From Candidatus Gastranaerophilales bacterium (GTDB taxonomy: Bacteria > Cyanobacteriota > Vampirovibrionia > Gastranaerophilales > Gastranaerophilaceae), in NCBI GenBank assembly GCA_028693235.1, contig JAQUVW010000001.1:124001-188000 (forward strand): a DNA stretch of 64,000 nucleotides. The letters are read 5' to 3'. Every line of letters begins with the position of its first letter. Within the stretch, counting starts at the first letter, position 1. Positions 18,018-27,616 of this stretch are shown piece by piece. The notes beneath the pieces are model-generated. The model saw nothing but the letters and a program-made list of their open reading frames with translations, was not told where the DNA came from and did not search any database. A program made the translations under genes and the position numbers.

Positions 18018-18049
18018 CAATAATTTTTTTGTTTGTTGTTCAGATAGAT

Positions 18050-19141
18050 ATGAATATATCACTTGCTCCCGTATCTTTATATAATAATATAAATAAATCA
18101 AGAAGCCTTACCTTTAAAGGTTATACCGATACATCTACGGTTTCTGACAGGGGGCATAATTATGATTCTTTTTGTATTCATGAGACTTATTTTTTTCGTA
18201 ACATCGAAACTATGAATTTTGTATCAGATTTTATTAAAAAAAATTATCCAAACGGCACAAATATTGCAGAATTTGCTTCTTCTACAGGCGAGGAGGCTTA
18301 TACTCTTGCGATGTTGTTAAAAGATAAAAACAAGGATAAAAAATACAAAATATTTGGTTATGACATATCTCCTAAAGTAGTAAAAAATATGGATTCACAT
18401 TTGTATGAAATTACTTCAAATGATATGGAATCTTTTTTGGTGTCAGATAGTAGAATGAAAAGTCCTGAAGAAAAAAGTTTTAGGGATATCTTTCATGATA
18501 GTTTTGAGAAAATTCCAAAAAATTGGCAACTTGAAAACGCAAGTCCTGCATTTGTGTCAAAATTGTTGAAAAAATTGTCAAAAACTGATTCAGAAGATGA
18601 GCAACGAGCAATAAAATATCATTTGTCATACCTTAATGTTCCTCCTCAATATAAGTGGAATGACTATTACGTACCTAAAAAAGATGAATTTAAGGATGTA
18701 ATCTCATTTGAAGAAAAGGATATCAGTGACGTAGGTACAAGTTTTCATTTACCTAAAAATACTAATATTTTGTTTTTTAAAAATGCGTTTTATCACCTGA
18801 TGAAAGATTACAGCGGATATGATGATTTGAAAGATATGAGCCAAGTCTGTAACGTATGCAAAAATATAAACAAAGAACTTCCAAAAGGCGGATTGATGGT
18901 TATAGGTGCATTACAGCGTGATCATAGGTATAATAATCAAGCCCCGAGGTTTATAATTCAAGAAGGTAAGAAAATACCTGTTTTTGATGAGTCTAATTTT
19001 CACCAAACATTAAAGGATAATGGCTTTAAGCCCGTTTTTTATGAGCAAATCAGAGATTCAATGGGCAATACCATAAAAAATGGAGTTTATTTACCTTCAG
19101 TTTGGCAAAAAACGGATAATATTGATTATAAAAAAGAATAA
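18050..19141 (+). CDS. CheR-like SAM-dependent methyltransferase
   Basis: This protein has 363 residues from ATG 18050. The SAM-binding motif is IAEFASSTGEEAYTLAMLL near residue 78, which matches CheR-type chemotaxis methyltransferases, followed by KYKIFGYDISPKVV. The usual CheR helical N-terminal domain is missing. Instead the N-terminus is a short MNISLAPVSLYNN stretch and LTFKGYTD (residues 23-30). A long insertion (about 125-225) separates motif I from the later part. The target is unknown; no chemoreceptor or other che gene is in the window. The start is chosen because the TTG seven codons earlier has no ribosome site, but ATG 18050 has none either. Confidence 0.65.
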   Translation: MNISLAPVSLYNNINKSRSLTFKGYTDTSTVSDRGHNYDSFCIHETYFFRNIETMNFVSDFIKKNYPNGTNIAEFASSTGEEAYTLAMLLKDKNKDKKYKIFGYDISPKVVKNMDSHLYEITSNDMESFLVSDSRMKSPEEKSFRDIFHDSFEKIPKNWQLENASPAFVSKLLKKLSKTDSEDEQRAIKYHLSYLNVPPQYKWNDYYVPKKDEFKDVISFEEKDISDVGTSFHLPKNTNILFFKNAFYHLMKDYSGYDDLKDMSQVCNVCKNINKELPKGGLMVIGALQRDHRYNNQAPRFIIQEGKKIPVFDESNFHQTLKDNGFKPVFYEQIRDSMGNTIKNGVYLPSVWQKTDNIDYKKE

Positions 19142-19150
19142 TAGTAAAAT
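19122..19150 (+). promoter_or_regulatory. Promoter, predicted leaderless
   Basis: TTGATT (19122-19127), a 17-base spacer, then TAAAAT (19145-19150), and six bases (TTAGGA) to ATG 19157. The AGGA touches the ATG and is too close to act as a normal ribosome site. Confidence 0.6.
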
Positions 19151-19156
19151 TTAGGA

Positions 19157-20659
19157 ATGTTAAATCAATATCAAAAATATTTTAAAATTATAAATATTAT
19201 TGTTTTTCTAATTTTTACTCTTGTTATAACTTATGTATTATGGTGGGATATATATAATTGGGATGACTTTGTGCAATGTTTTTTCTTTGATAAATCATTG
19301 AAAGACATTATATTGGAATCTGACCAAGGAAAATACATCAGTTGGATTGTTATGAAAACAGTTGTTGACGGGGTTAGCTTTTTATTCCATATCCACCCTC
19401 AAGACAACTGGTTTGGGGCGGTATTCAGAGGATTTGATTTTGCGTTGTTGAGCTTTTTGCTTGCAAAAATATTTTATATAAAAAATGAAAAAACTCCTGT
19501 AAATCCTGTTATATTTTTATTATCTTTTGTTTTTGTGATATCAATGGTTTTCAATGTTGATTATAGCGTATTTTATATCTATAATCAGCATTTCGCTTAT
19601 GTTTTTAATGTAATTATTTTTATGATTATATTATTGTTTTTTGCGAATTATTATATTAATGACAAAATCCCAAAAGGTCGGGAAATAATCTCTTGTACAT
19701 TATTGGCGTTTTTAATGGGCTTGTCGGCTCATTTTAATATTATTCTTTCTATAGGAATTTTAAGTGTAGTCTTTGTTGCTTTCTTCTGTAAAAACAAATT
19801 CAAAAAAGAAATATTAAATCAAAAGGTAGAAAAAGGTATATTATTCCCATTGTATGCTTTTTTAATAAGTTGTTTTGTTGCGTTTTTCAACCCCTCATTT
19901 CTGGCTATTGGTGCTGATAGATTGGCTCATTACAATGGCTTTCAAGATGCTTTCAGTGAGGCTTGTCTGTTTTTGTTAGAGGTATTAAAGGTTTTATTTT
20001 GTAATCGGGTTAATCTGTTTCTCATAATCATCGGGCTGTTAATATTCTTGATAGTTGGCTTTATAACCATTAAAAACAAGGATGAAAAAATTATAAAAAC
20101 GCTTCAACTCGGGTTGGGTATATATTTAGGTATTATAATTTTTTTGTTGTCCTTATATTCTTGTGGTAGAACGTATTATGATTCAAAGTCATTTTGGCTT
20201 ACGAGTCCTGAAATTCATTTGCTGGTATCGTTATTTCTATCTATAGCTGATGTCATTTTTATTTCTACGATATCCGAAAAATTTATCAAACCGATTCCGC
20301 TTACTTTGATTTTCTTATTATCAAATTTCGTAATTATAAATTATACGCCGTTGTTCTTTTCAACTCATGATTTTTATTATCTGGACAGAAGAATAATGTA
20401 TGTAATAGAAAAAAGTGCTCTTTTTTACGCAAATTCTAAAACGGGTACAACTTATATTCCTGAAAATAACTTTATACTTTATGACTATACAGACATAGGC
20501 TTTTTTAAAAAAATATCAGAATACTCAGGGTGTAAAGTGAACAAATTTGTATATATTCCCCAAAAAGAATTTTATAAAAAAGCTAGAAAAGATGGTTTAG
20601 TATTTACTCAAACAGAGCTAAACGAGTTGAAGTTTACATCTTTAATAAAAAATAGATAA
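19157..20659 (+). CDS. Multi-pass membrane protein, unknown
   Basis: This 500-residue protein has about ten membrane helices and a C-terminal soluble tail of about 90 residues. The first extracytoplasmic loop has DIYNWDDFVQ, an Asp pair in the position where GT-C glycosyltransferases carry theirs. It resembles the gene at 14410 in plan but not visibly in sequence. It may transfer sugars to an envelope polymer; this is inferred. It has its own predicted leaderless promoter and is followed 54 bp later by the permease operon. Confidence 0.55.
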   Translation: MLNQYQKYFKIINIIVFLIFTLVITYVLWWDIYNWDDFVQCFFFDKSLKDIILESDQGKYISWIVMKTVVDGVSFLFHIHPQDNWFGAVFRGFDFALLSFLLAKIFYIKNEKTPVNPVIFLLSFVFVISMVFNVDYSVFYIYNQHFAYVFNVIIFMIILLFFANYYINDKIPKGREIISCTLLAFLMGLSAHFNIILSIGILSVVFVAFFCKNKFKKEILNQKVEKGILFPLYAFLISCFVAFFNPSFLAIGADRLAHYNGFQDAFSEACLFLLEVLKVLFCNRVNLFLIIIGLLIFLIVGFITIKNKDEKIIKTLQLGLGIYLGIIIFLLSLYSCGRTYYDSKSFWLTSPEIHLLVSLFLSIADVIFISTISEKFIKPIPLTLIFLLSNFVIINYTPLFFSTHDFYYLDRRIMYVIEKSALFYANSKTGTTYIPENNFILYDYTDIGFFKKISEYSGCKVNKFVYIPQKEFYKKARKDGLVFTQTELNELKFTSLIKNR

Positions 20660-20678
20660 CAATTGATAAAATGTATAA

Positions 20679-20707
20679 TTGGCAAAATTCAAGAAATAGA
20701 CTAAACT
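20679..20707 (+). promoter_or_regulatory. Promoter of the permease operon, predicted leaderless
   Basis: TTGGCA (20679-20684), a 17-base spacer, TAAACT (20702-20707), and six bases to ATG 20714. A second TATAAT lies at 20674-20679, which would give a short untranslated leader instead. Confidence 0.5.
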
Positions 20708-20713
20708 TGTCTT

Positions 20714-21682
20714 ATGAATATTTTAACATATATAATTAAACGATTATTGCAAACGATACCTTTATTGTTGTTGGTATCGTTGATAAGTTTCTTTTTGATA
20801 AGGTTATCACCAGTTGACCCATTAGCAGAGTTGAAACTTAACCCTGCGATAACCCAAGAAACCTTGAATGCAGAAGTTCAAAGGCTGGGACTTGATAAAC
20901 CGATAATTGTTCAATATGGATTGTGGTTAAAGAGCTTTCTAAAAGGTGATTTGGGCGTTTGCACCACAGGAGAAAAGGTTTCAGACAAACTCAAAGAGAG
21001 AATACCTAATACTCTTTTGTTGACCGGATTTGTTATTTTCTTTACATGGACAGTCGGGCTTCCTCTGGGGATTGTTGCTGCTTTGCATTGGAAAAAGCCT
21101 ATAGATAGGGTTTTAACTATTTTAACAAGTATTGGAATGGCAATACCATCGTTCTTTTTTGCGTTATTATTGTTGATATTTGCCGTGAAAACAGGCTGGT
21201 TTCCTACGGGTGGGTTGACGAGTTTTAATCATTCTTCGATGACTCCGTTTGGCAAATTTTTCGATATAATTCATCATTTGGTTTTGCCCGTTGTTGTTTT
21301 GTTTACGATTTCATTATCCGGTCTGCAAAGGCAAATGCGAGGTAACTTGTTAGATGTTTTGGGCTCTGATTATGTAAAATTTGCACGTGCGAAAGGTTTG
21401 TCTGAGACAAAAGTTGTTTATAAACATGCGTTGAGAAATGCTATAAATCCCATGATTACGCTTTTGGGCTTTGAGTTTGCGTCATTGTTGAGTGGGGCGG
21501 CATTAACTGAGTATGTGTTTCAATACCCCGGGTTAGGTCGTTTGATTTTGGAAGCCGTTTTGAAATCTGATATAAATCTTGTAATGGCGTCTTTGATGAT
21601 TGGTACGATTATGCTTGTTGTCGGCAATTTATTAGCGGATATATTGCTTAAATTTGTTGACCCGAGAGTGGAGGTTTCATAG
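20714..21682 (+). CDS. Oligopeptide-type ABC transporter permease, OppB/DppB family
   Basis: This 322-residue inner-membrane permease has six helices. The family start LIKRLLQTIPLLLLVSLISFF is present with its first loop RLSPVDPLAEL. The EAA-type coupling loop that contacts the ATPase reads DYVKFARAKGLSETKVVYKHALRNA, split here by position 220-245. YVFQYPGLGRL near the C-terminus is also diagnostic. It imports peptides, nickel or similar solutes with OppC. Its stop overlaps the start of the next gene by one base. No binding protein or ATPase gene is nearby. Confidence 0.88.
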   Translation: MNILTYIIKRLLQTIPLLLLVSLISFFLIRLSPVDPLAELKLNPAITQETLNAEVQRLGLDKPIIVQYGLWLKSFLKGDLGVCTTGEKVSDKLKERIPNTLLLTGFVIFFTWTVGLPLGIVAALHWKKPIDRVLTILTSIGMAIPSFFFALLLLIFAVKTGWFPTGGLTSFNHSSMTPFGKFFDIIHHLVLPVVVLFTISLSGLQRQMRGNLLDVLGSDYVKFARAKGLSETKVVYKHALRNAINPMITLLGFEFASLLSGAALTEYVFQYPGLGRLILEAVLKSDINLVMASLMIGTIMLVVGNLLADILLKFVDPRVEVS

Positions 21683-22785
21683 TGACTGATACTCTTACTG
21701 TTAAATTCGATAAAAACGTGCAAGACAGCCTTGTTAAATCTGTTTTAAAAGACAAATTCGCAAGAGTTGCGTTTGTAATATTGGCAATTTTGTATTTGGG
21801 AATATTTTTAGCTGATTTTATTTCCCCATATTCAAAAGATTATTCCAATCGTCACATGGCATATTCTCCCCCCTCAAAGATATATATTATTGATGAAAAC
21901 GGACATTTGTCATTACCTTATACCTACAATTATAAGCGAGAGTTTGATGCTCAAAATTTCAAGGTGAATTTTAAACCTGACCGTTCAAAAAAATATTATG
22001 TAAAATATTTTGCAAAAGGTGAGCCATATAAATTGTTTGGATTTATACCCTTTGACAGACATTTTTATAATGTTGAAAAGGGAGGTAATATCTACCTTTT
22101 GGGCACAGATATAAACGGCAGAGATAATTTTTCAAGACTATTGTATGGTGGGCGAATATCATTAACAATAGGCTTTTTGGCTTTGTTTGTGTCGTTTCCT
22201 TTAGGCATGTTGTATGGTGGAATATCCGGTTACTTTGGCGGAAAAACTGATTTTATTATGATGCGTGTAGCAGAGGCCATAATGTCAATTCCGAGTTTTT
22301 ACTTGTTGATAATTTTAGCTTCCATTTTGCCTGCAAATATGACCAGCGTGCAACGATTTACATTGATAATATTAATATTGGCACTAATAGGTTGGGCGGG
22401 TTTTTCAAGAGTTGTGCGAGGAATGGTTCTTTCCATAAAAAAACAGGAATTTGTTCAAGCAACAGAATCTTTAGGTGCATCGAGATTGCGAATAATAATA
22501 AGGCATATTCTACCTCAAACGATAAGTTACGTTATAGTTGCTATGACGTTGTCTGTCCCGTCATATATATTGGCAGAATCAGGATTAAGCTTTTTGGGGC
22601 TTGGGATACAGCAACCTGACGCAAGCTGGGGAAATATGCTCAAAGAAGCACAAGAATTTACAAATATTATCTCAAGACCTTGGCTTTTAATGCCCGGTTT
22701 TTTGATTTTTTTAGCGGTCTTATCATTTAATTTAATTGGTGATACAATAAGAGATGTGTTGGACCCTAAAAGCAAAGTGAGATAA
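21682..22785 (+). CDS. Oligopeptide-type ABC transporter permease, OppC/DppC family
   Basis: This 367-residue permease starts at GTG 21682, with GAGG upstream, translationally coupled to oppB. The first helix (residues about 28-48) and LLGTDINGRDNFSRLLYGGRISL are typical of OppC. Between them lies a periplasmic loop of about 80 residues (Tyr- and Lys-rich) that is longer than in standard OppC, as also seen in some YejE-type permeases. The coupling loop is EFVQATESLGASRLRI. It would form a channel with the preceding OppB. The substrate is unknown. Confidence 0.87.
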   Translation: MTDTLTVKFDKNVQDSLVKSVLKDKFARVAFVILAILYLGIFLADFISPYSKDYSNRHMAYSPPSKIYIIDENGHLSLPYTYNYKREFDAQNFKVNFKPDRSKKYYVKYFAKGEPYKLFGFIPFDRHFYNVEKGGNIYLLGTDINGRDNFSRLLYGGRISLTIGFLALFVSFPLGMLYGGISGYFGGKTDFIMMRVAEAIMSIPSFYLLIILASILPANMTSVQRFTLIILILALIGWAGFSRVVRGMVLSIKKQEFVQATESLGASRLRIIIRHILPQTISYVIVAMTLSVPSYILAESGLSFLGLGIQQPDASWGNMLKEAQEFTNIISRPWLLMPGFLIFLAVLSFNLIGDTIRDVLDPKSKVR

Positions 22786-22788
22786 TTA

Positions 22789-23502
22789 ATGGAAAATCTT
22801 GTTAATAATTTTCAAGTTCCTGATATTAATATTTTAATGCGAATAGTTCTTTCAATAATTTTAGGCTTTGGGATAGGCTTAGAACGTGAATTGACAAACA
22901 AATGGGCGGGATTGAGGACTCATATTTTGGTCTGTTTGGGTTCATGCTTATTTACTATTTTGTCAATATATGGTTTTTCAACAGCTATAAGCATTTATCC
23001 AATGGGTGATCCCGGTAGAGTTGCAGCCCAAATATTAACAGGTATCGGTTTTATCGGTGGCGGTACGGTGCTAAGACATGGCTCAAACGTCTATGGACTA
23101 ACGACAGCAGCTTCTTTGTGGATGGTTGCCAGCATTGGTATGGCTTGTGGTTGCGGGAAGATAAATTTGGCATTATATGTGGCTGTTATTTCTGTTGCGA
23201 TTTTGGTGCTCATAAGAATTTTTGAGACAGAAGTTATGCCCAAAAATTTGAAAAATATGAAACAAGTAAAATTGTCTATAATTTGTGATATAGAAAATTC
23301 TAAATTGGTGGAAAATGATATTTATGGTACTTTTGACGAGATTATGGAATTCACCAAAAAGAAGGTAGAACATGCTGATGAAAAGCGATTGCTTGTCGCT
23401 AAAATATCAATGTGCTGTAAAAATCCTATTCAATGTATCCATGAAAAACTAGAAGATGTAAAACATATCGACTCAATTTCGGTTCAGGAAATCTATGAAT
23501 AA
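22789..23502 (+). CDS. MgtC/SapB family membrane protein
   Basis: This 237-residue protein has about five membrane helices and a C-terminal cytoplasmic ACT-like domain. The family signature is IVLSIILGFGIGLERELTNKWAG (split at residue 20), followed by RTHILVCLGSC. TGIGFIGGGTVLR is also typical. MgtC-type proteins affect magnesium homeostasis or ATP synthase; many SapB members are of unknown role. It starts 3 bp after oppC and overlaps the next gene by 8 bp, so it is within the same operon. Confidence 0.88.
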   Translation: MENLVNNFQVPDINILMRIVLSIILGFGIGLERELTNKWAGLRTHILVCLGSCLFTILSIYGFSTAISIYPMGDPGRVAAQILTGIGFIGGGTVLRHGSNVYGLTTAASLWMVASIGMACGCGKINLALYVAVISVAILVLIRIFETEVMPKNLKNMKQVKLSIICDIENSKLVENDIYGTFDEIMEFTKKKVEHADEKRLLVAKISMCCKNPIQCIHEKLEDVKHIDSISVQEIYE

Positions 23503-24769
23503 AAATGAAATTTTATCTTACATAAAGACTTTTGCAATAACGTGTTTAATCTTGTCAATAATCGTTGGTCTGTTGATTATCAGTGCAAATTTTTCGGCAA
23601 AAAAACCACCAACGAAAAAACAAATTACAGAGTTTAAAACAACACAAATATCGATGCTCATAGACAGTTACAAGTTTCAAGAAAGCCAAAACCCCGGAAA
23701 TTATGAAGTCAACTTGAAGCTAGGTTTAGCCTATGAAACCATTGGGGAGTATAAATTAGCCGAATCTCAATATCTCGTTGCTATTAATAAGGCACCGTAT
23801 AGCGTTTTTGAACCTACTTTTCAATTGGCTACTCTGTATCTAAAACAAGGCAAATTGGAAAAAGCTATTGACATGATTGCAAAAGTTAAAGAATATGCAA
23901 ATGATTCTTTGATAAGGTCAAAAGCGATTTTTTATGCAAAAGCAGCTCGGGCTTATTGCGAAAGAGAAAATTATGAATTAGCCAAAGCTTATTTTTTAAA
24001 TGCATTGTATTATCAAAATAAAACAGATACTGTTAATTTTAACGTAAAAGATGAATTGCCACAGGTTTACATGAATATTGTAACCGTCCAGTTAAAGGCA
24101 AATAAAAAAAACAGAGCGATAAACACTTTGTTATCAGGTATAAGCATTACTGATTCTCCGGTTTTGATGTATCATTTAGCAAAATTGTATTCTAGTGATA
24201 ATCCGGAAGAGGCGTTGATTTGGTTTGAAAAAACTGCCAAAAAAAATCCATATATAATAAATTATTCGGTCTATAAAAAAACATTGTTGGCACTGGTATC
24301 ATCTTCTCGTGCGGCTGGAGATTTAGTTTATACAAATATGTATCTCGAAAAATATAAAAAATTAAATAGATTTATTTTATATAATATTTTAGATGCTAAT
24401 GATTTAACAGTTAAAGTAGAAAGTGGTGCCTATAAGGCATTACCATTCGGAATAGCGTCTTCAGTGAATGCAGATATCTCTGTTCAAAACAATACAGAAA
24501 AAACTATTCATAAACTTTATCTAATAATAAAGGTTTATGATAATAATCATTTGTGTGAGACGATTGTTCAAAGAATTGCAACACAAGCTGAACCTATAAA
24601 ACCGGGAGAAACATCAAAAAACTTACATATAAATGCAATTTGTAAAAAGCATGAAACAAAAGTTATGACAAAAGATATTATGTTGTCTGTTTCAGCGAAA
24701 AAAAGTATAGATATTCCTCCGGTATTCCTTGAAAATATATATATTACCAAGGTTGGGGGGCTTCCATAA
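23495..24769 (+). CDS. Membrane-anchored TPR protein with C-terminal beta domain
   Basis: This 424-residue protein has one N-terminal helix (about 12-32). Several TPR repeats follow (about 50-290), for example VNLKLGLAYETIGEYKLAES and TLYLKQGKLEKAIDMIAKV. The last 110 residues (from FGIASSVNADISVQNN) look like an immunoglobulin-type or FxLYD-like beta domain. It overlaps mgtC by 8 bp, the last gene of the permease operon. The role is unknown; a scaffold on the outside of the inner membrane is plausible. Confidence 0.75.
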   Translation: MNKNEILSYIKTFAITCLILSIIVGLLIISANFSAKKPPTKKQITEFKTTQISMLIDSYKFQESQNPGNYEVNLKLGLAYETIGEYKLAESQYLVAINKAPYSVFEPTFQLATLYLKQGKLEKAIDMIAKVKEYANDSLIRSKAIFYAKAARAYCERENYELAKAYFLNALYYQNKTDTVNFNVKDELPQVYMNIVTVQLKANKKNRAINTLLSGISITDSPVLMYHLAKLYSSDNPEEALIWFEKTAKKNPYIINYSVYKKTLLALVSSSRAAGDLVYTNMYLEKYKKLNRFILYNILDANDLTVKVESGAYKALPFGIASSVNADISVQNNTEKTIHKLYLIIKVYDNNHLCETIVQRIATQAEPIKPGETSKNLHINAICKKHETKVMTKDIMLSVSAKKSIDIPPVFLENIYITKVGGLP

Positions 24770-24784
24770 AACGAATTATGGTGG

Positions 24785-24790
24785 TATAAT
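24785..24790 (+). promoter_or_regulatory. -10 box for the acyltransferase gene
   Basis: A TATAAT lies 68 bases before ATG 24858, with a poor -35 (TTCCAT) at 17 bases. The leader carries a good GGGAG ribosome site. Confidence 0.4.
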
Positions 24791-24857
24791 ATCCTTGATA
24801 TATTAGAGTTTTTGTTTATGGGAGGCTCTTTCACGAGTTTTATTAGGGAGACTTATA

Positions 24858-25679
24858 ATGGCTAGTAATGAAGTTTTGTATTCAGACGTTCCACCTACTA
24901 AACTTCGAAATCGGGAAGAAAAATTTAGAAAAGCTTCAAATGACCCTTTTTGGACTTGGGTTGCTGATAGATTCTTTTATAATATGATACAACATCGTTT
25001 CTATTCCTTGAAAATAAAAAACGGTAGCAACTATGATAAGACAAATAAAAAGTATCCAATGATTTTTTATGCTCCGCATATGAACTGGTGGGACGGAATC
25101 GTAGGGTATAATATGGTTCGTAGATTTTTTAACGTAAAATTACGAATGATGATTGAAGAAATGAACAGATTTCCTTTGTTTGCAAAGGCAGGTGCTTTTC
25201 CTGTTAATAAAAAATCTCCTCAAGATGCAATGAAATCTTTGAAATATATATCCGAAGATTTGGAAGCAGGCATGGGGCTTTGGATTTTTCCTCAAGGTAT
25301 AATTAAACCTCCGAATTACAGACCTATCAATTTTCAAACAGGCATGACTTTTGTTGCAGAAAAGGTTGCAAAACGGCTTGGTGGAATAAATTTGGTTCCG
25401 GTTGCTGTTAATTATGTCTTTTTGAGAGAAGACAGACCAGAAGTAATGGTCGAAATCGGTGAACCTGTTTTGCTAGAAAAAACAAACGAAAAAATAGATA
25501 GACACGCTTTTACAAAAGCATTAGAGGAAAGTTTTACCTCGCTTTGCGATAGCCAACTTGCAGAAATTACTCACGGAAGCGTGGATGGATATGAGTATTT
25601 GTTTAAGCAAAAGTTGCCTTGGTATAAAAAAATTGAGAAAAAACTCAAAAAAGTTGAAATAAAAGGCTCAGGAATATAA
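24858..25679 (+). CDS. Lysophospholipid acyltransferase (PlsC-like)
   Basis: This 273-residue protein has the acyltransferase motif I APHMNWWDG, where His and Asp are four residues apart (HX4D), near residue 74. Motif III FPQG lies near residue 146. The segment GAFPVNKKSPQDAMKSL fits motif II. Such enzymes transfer an acyl chain to lysophosphatidic acid or to a glycolipid at the membrane. It lacks a clear N-terminal membrane helix and is close to the family often named 1-acyl-glycerol-3-phosphate acyltransferase. AGGGAG precedes the ATG. Confidence 0.82.
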   Translation: MASNEVLYSDVPPTKLRNREEKFRKASNDPFWTWVADRFFYNMIQHRFYSLKIKNGSNYDKTNKKYPMIFYAPHMNWWDGIVGYNMVRRFFNVKLRMMIEEMNRFPLFAKAGAFPVNKKSPQDAMKSLKYISEDLEAGMGLWIFPQGIIKPPNYRPINFQTGMTFVAEKVAKRLGGINLVPVAVNYVFLREDRPEVMVEIGEPVLLEKTNEKIDRHAFTKALEESFTSLCDSQLAEITHGSVDGYEYLFKQKLPWYKKIEKKLKKVEIKGSGI

Positions 25680-25683
25680 AAAT

Positions 25684-25713
25684 AAAAAGGAACTAGTGAA
25701 AGTTCCTTTTTTA
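25684..25713. terminator. Bidirectional terminator
   Basis: AAAAAGGAACT and AGTTCCTTTTT form an 11-bp stem with a 6-base loop between converging genes. Confidence 0.92.
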
Positions 25714-25715
25714 TC

Positions 25716-26264
25716 TTATTGAGGAAAGTAGCCTATATATGGCAAATTCCTGTAGTAGCCTTTGTAGTCGAGTCCATAACCTACGACAAATTTGTTGTCT
25801 ATTTCAAAGCCGGCTATATCTGGATTTATGTCTATTTTCCTTGCACAAGTTTTGTTTAATAGTGAAACGAAGCGGAGTTTTTTCGGTGCGTGTTCCATTT
25901 GTATTAAATCAATTAAAAATTTAGCAGTGAGCCCTGTATCTACAATGTCTTCGACTATCAATACGTTTTTATCTTTCATCATTGGCAATGTCAAGTCAAT
26001 TGCTTTCAAGTGGTTACTTGAGTGAGAGTCATTGCCGTAGCTTGAAATTCTGATAAATTCCATTTGTAAAGGAATAGAGATATGTTTTGCAAAATCGCAA
26101 CAAAACATAACGGCACCTTTTAAAACGCAGATTACAATTAATTCTTGAGCGTCTTTAAATTCGTTATCGACGTATTTTCCGAGTTCTTTTAATCGAGTTT
26201 GAAGTGTTTCTTCAGATATTAAAACTTTTAAATCCGTAATGGGTTTATCCAGCAATGCGTTCAT
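25716..26264 (-). CDS. hpt: Hypoxanthine phosphoribosyltransferase
   Basis: This 182-residue purine-salvage enzyme has the PRPP-binding motif VLIVEDIVDTGLTA near residue 100 and the segment CVLKGAVMFCCDFAKHI. FVVGYGLDYKGYYRNLPYIG is the family's C-terminal signature, here divided by the catalytic loop. Its start overlaps the tilS stop (TAATG), with AGGTGA as ribosome site. The tilS-hpt order is common in bacteria, so the operon supports the call. Confidence 0.95.
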   Translation of the reverse strand: MNALLDKPITDLKVLISEETLQTRLKELGKYVDNEFKDAQELIVICVLKGAVMFCCDFAKHISIPLQMEFIRISSYGNDSHSSNHLKAIDLTLPMMKDKNVLIVEDIVDTGLTAKFLIDLIQMEHAPKKLRFVSLLNKTCARKIDINPDIAGFEIDNKFVVGYGLDYKGYYRNLPYIGYFPQ

Positions 26265-27616
26265 TATTCACCTACCAATTCTAATTTATGTGACGGGTTG
26301 TTTTTTGTTCTCAATTTTTCGCTTAATCCTACTCCTATAGCCCAAAGAACTTCTTTTCCGCAACATAATAGAATTATTTTATCACGGTCATGGCTTGGTA
26401 TATTTTTATTAATGAAATATTTTTTAAGTTTCATTTTTCCATCCATGCCGAAAGGTTGGATAATATCGCCGTTACGTCTTGTTCTAAGGGTTAAAGGTTC
26501 TTTGAAATCAGACAGGTCAACAAAAGCCACGGGCTCATCAGCTTTGGGGTAATTGTGGACAGTTTCGTTGAATTTATGTATAGAAAATTCGCAAACCGAG
26601 CCAAAGGTGTAAAGTCCATCATCTTTGATTTGTATTTCTTCATTACATTTTACATCATCGGCTTTGTCGACTGTGTAGGTGTAAACAGAGGATGTGAAAA
26701 GCCAGATATCTTCTGTAAGAGAGAGGGTTTTGCCTGATTTAGAAGATTGATTTTCGATTATAAAATTTAAAATTTCTTGTACTTTTGAAAAACTCGGCTC
26801 AATATCATTTCTGATTAATAAATTATATATGAAATGTTGCTTCATTGTAGGATTTAGTAGCATAAAATTTTTAGTTAGCCATTTTTCTCCGACGGTAATC
26901 TGTTTTTCGATGTTTTGGATTAATTCTTGGATAATTTTATTGTTCCCGATAGCCATTTCTGAAAGATTTATTAATGCACCTTCAATATTTTGATTGATAT
27001 TTTTCAATGCAGGCATGATGTTGTGTCTGATGTTGTTACGTGCATATTTTGTATTCAAATTACTTGAATCGCTGTTTGGGAATAGTTCATTTTTAATGCA
27101 ATATGCTTCGATTGATTTTCTTGAAAAATTCAAAATTGGTCTTATGACTTTAAAAGAGTCGACGTCACGGCATTCTTTAATGCCTTCTAAGCCGTTGAGT
27201 CCGGTTCCTTTGATTATTCTGTATAGAATAGTTTCAGCGTTGTCACTTCTTGTGTGGGCGGTCAATATGGCATCAGCGGCGAATTTTGCAGCACAATCTT
27301 TAAAAAAGGCATACCTCATCTCTCTAGCGATGAGTTCTGAGGCTTTTAAGCCATCGGGCAATTTTTTTGCGACGAAAGGAATTTCATATTGTTCGCAAAA
27401 CTTTTTGCAAATAAGTTCTTCTTTATCGGCCTCATCACCACGCCAGTTGTGGTTAAGGTGGGCTGCAATGACTTTAAATCCGTGTTCGATAGAAAGTTGT
27501 CTTAAAATGTGGAGCATGCACATAGAGTCCCAGCCCCCAGAAAATCCGACTATGAAAGTCGTATCAGGAGTTAGTTCCACATATTTTCTCAAAATGCCGT
27601 TAATTGTTTCTTTCAT
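26264..27616 (-). CDS. tilS: tRNA(Ile)-lysidine synthase
   Basis: This 450-residue enzyme modifies the wobble cytidine of tRNA-Ile(CAU) to lysidine. The PP-loop is VGFSGGWDSMCML near residue 23. AHLNHNWRGDEADKEE and AHTRSDNAETILYRIIKGT are family motifs. The C-terminal domain (TLRTRRNGDIIQPFGM, then KLKKYFINKNIP) matches the TilS substrate-binding part. It overlaps the upstream ldpA-like gene by 17 bp and hpt by 1 bp. It is expected to be essential. Confidence 0.95.
   Translation of the reverse strand: MKETINGILRKYVELTPDTTFIVGFSGGWDSMCMLHILRQLSIEHGFKVIAAHLNHNWRGDEADKEELICKKFCEQYEIPFVAKKLPDGLKASELIAREMRYAFFKDCAAKFAADAILTAHTRSDNAETILYRIIKGTGLNGLEGIKECRDVDSFKVIRPILNFSRKSIEAYCIKNELFPNSDSSNLNTKYARNNIRHNIMPALKNINQNIEGALINLSEMAIGNNKIIQELIQNIEKQITVGEKWLTKNFMLLNPTMKQHFIYNLLIRNDIEPSFSKVQEILNFIIENQSSKSGKTLSLTEDIWLFTSSVYTYTVDKADDVKCNEEIQIKDDGLYTFGSVCEFSIHKFNETVHNYPKADEPVAFVDLSDFKEPLTLRTRRNGDIIQPFGMDGKMKLKKYFINKNIPSHDRDKIILLCCGKEVLWAIGVGLSEKLRTKNNPSHKLELVGE

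Noticed and set aside
18038-18050. Leaderless start for the CheR-like gene
   Set aside because: The bases 6-12 upstream (GTTCAG) do not match a -10 box, so it was left out of the leaderless group.
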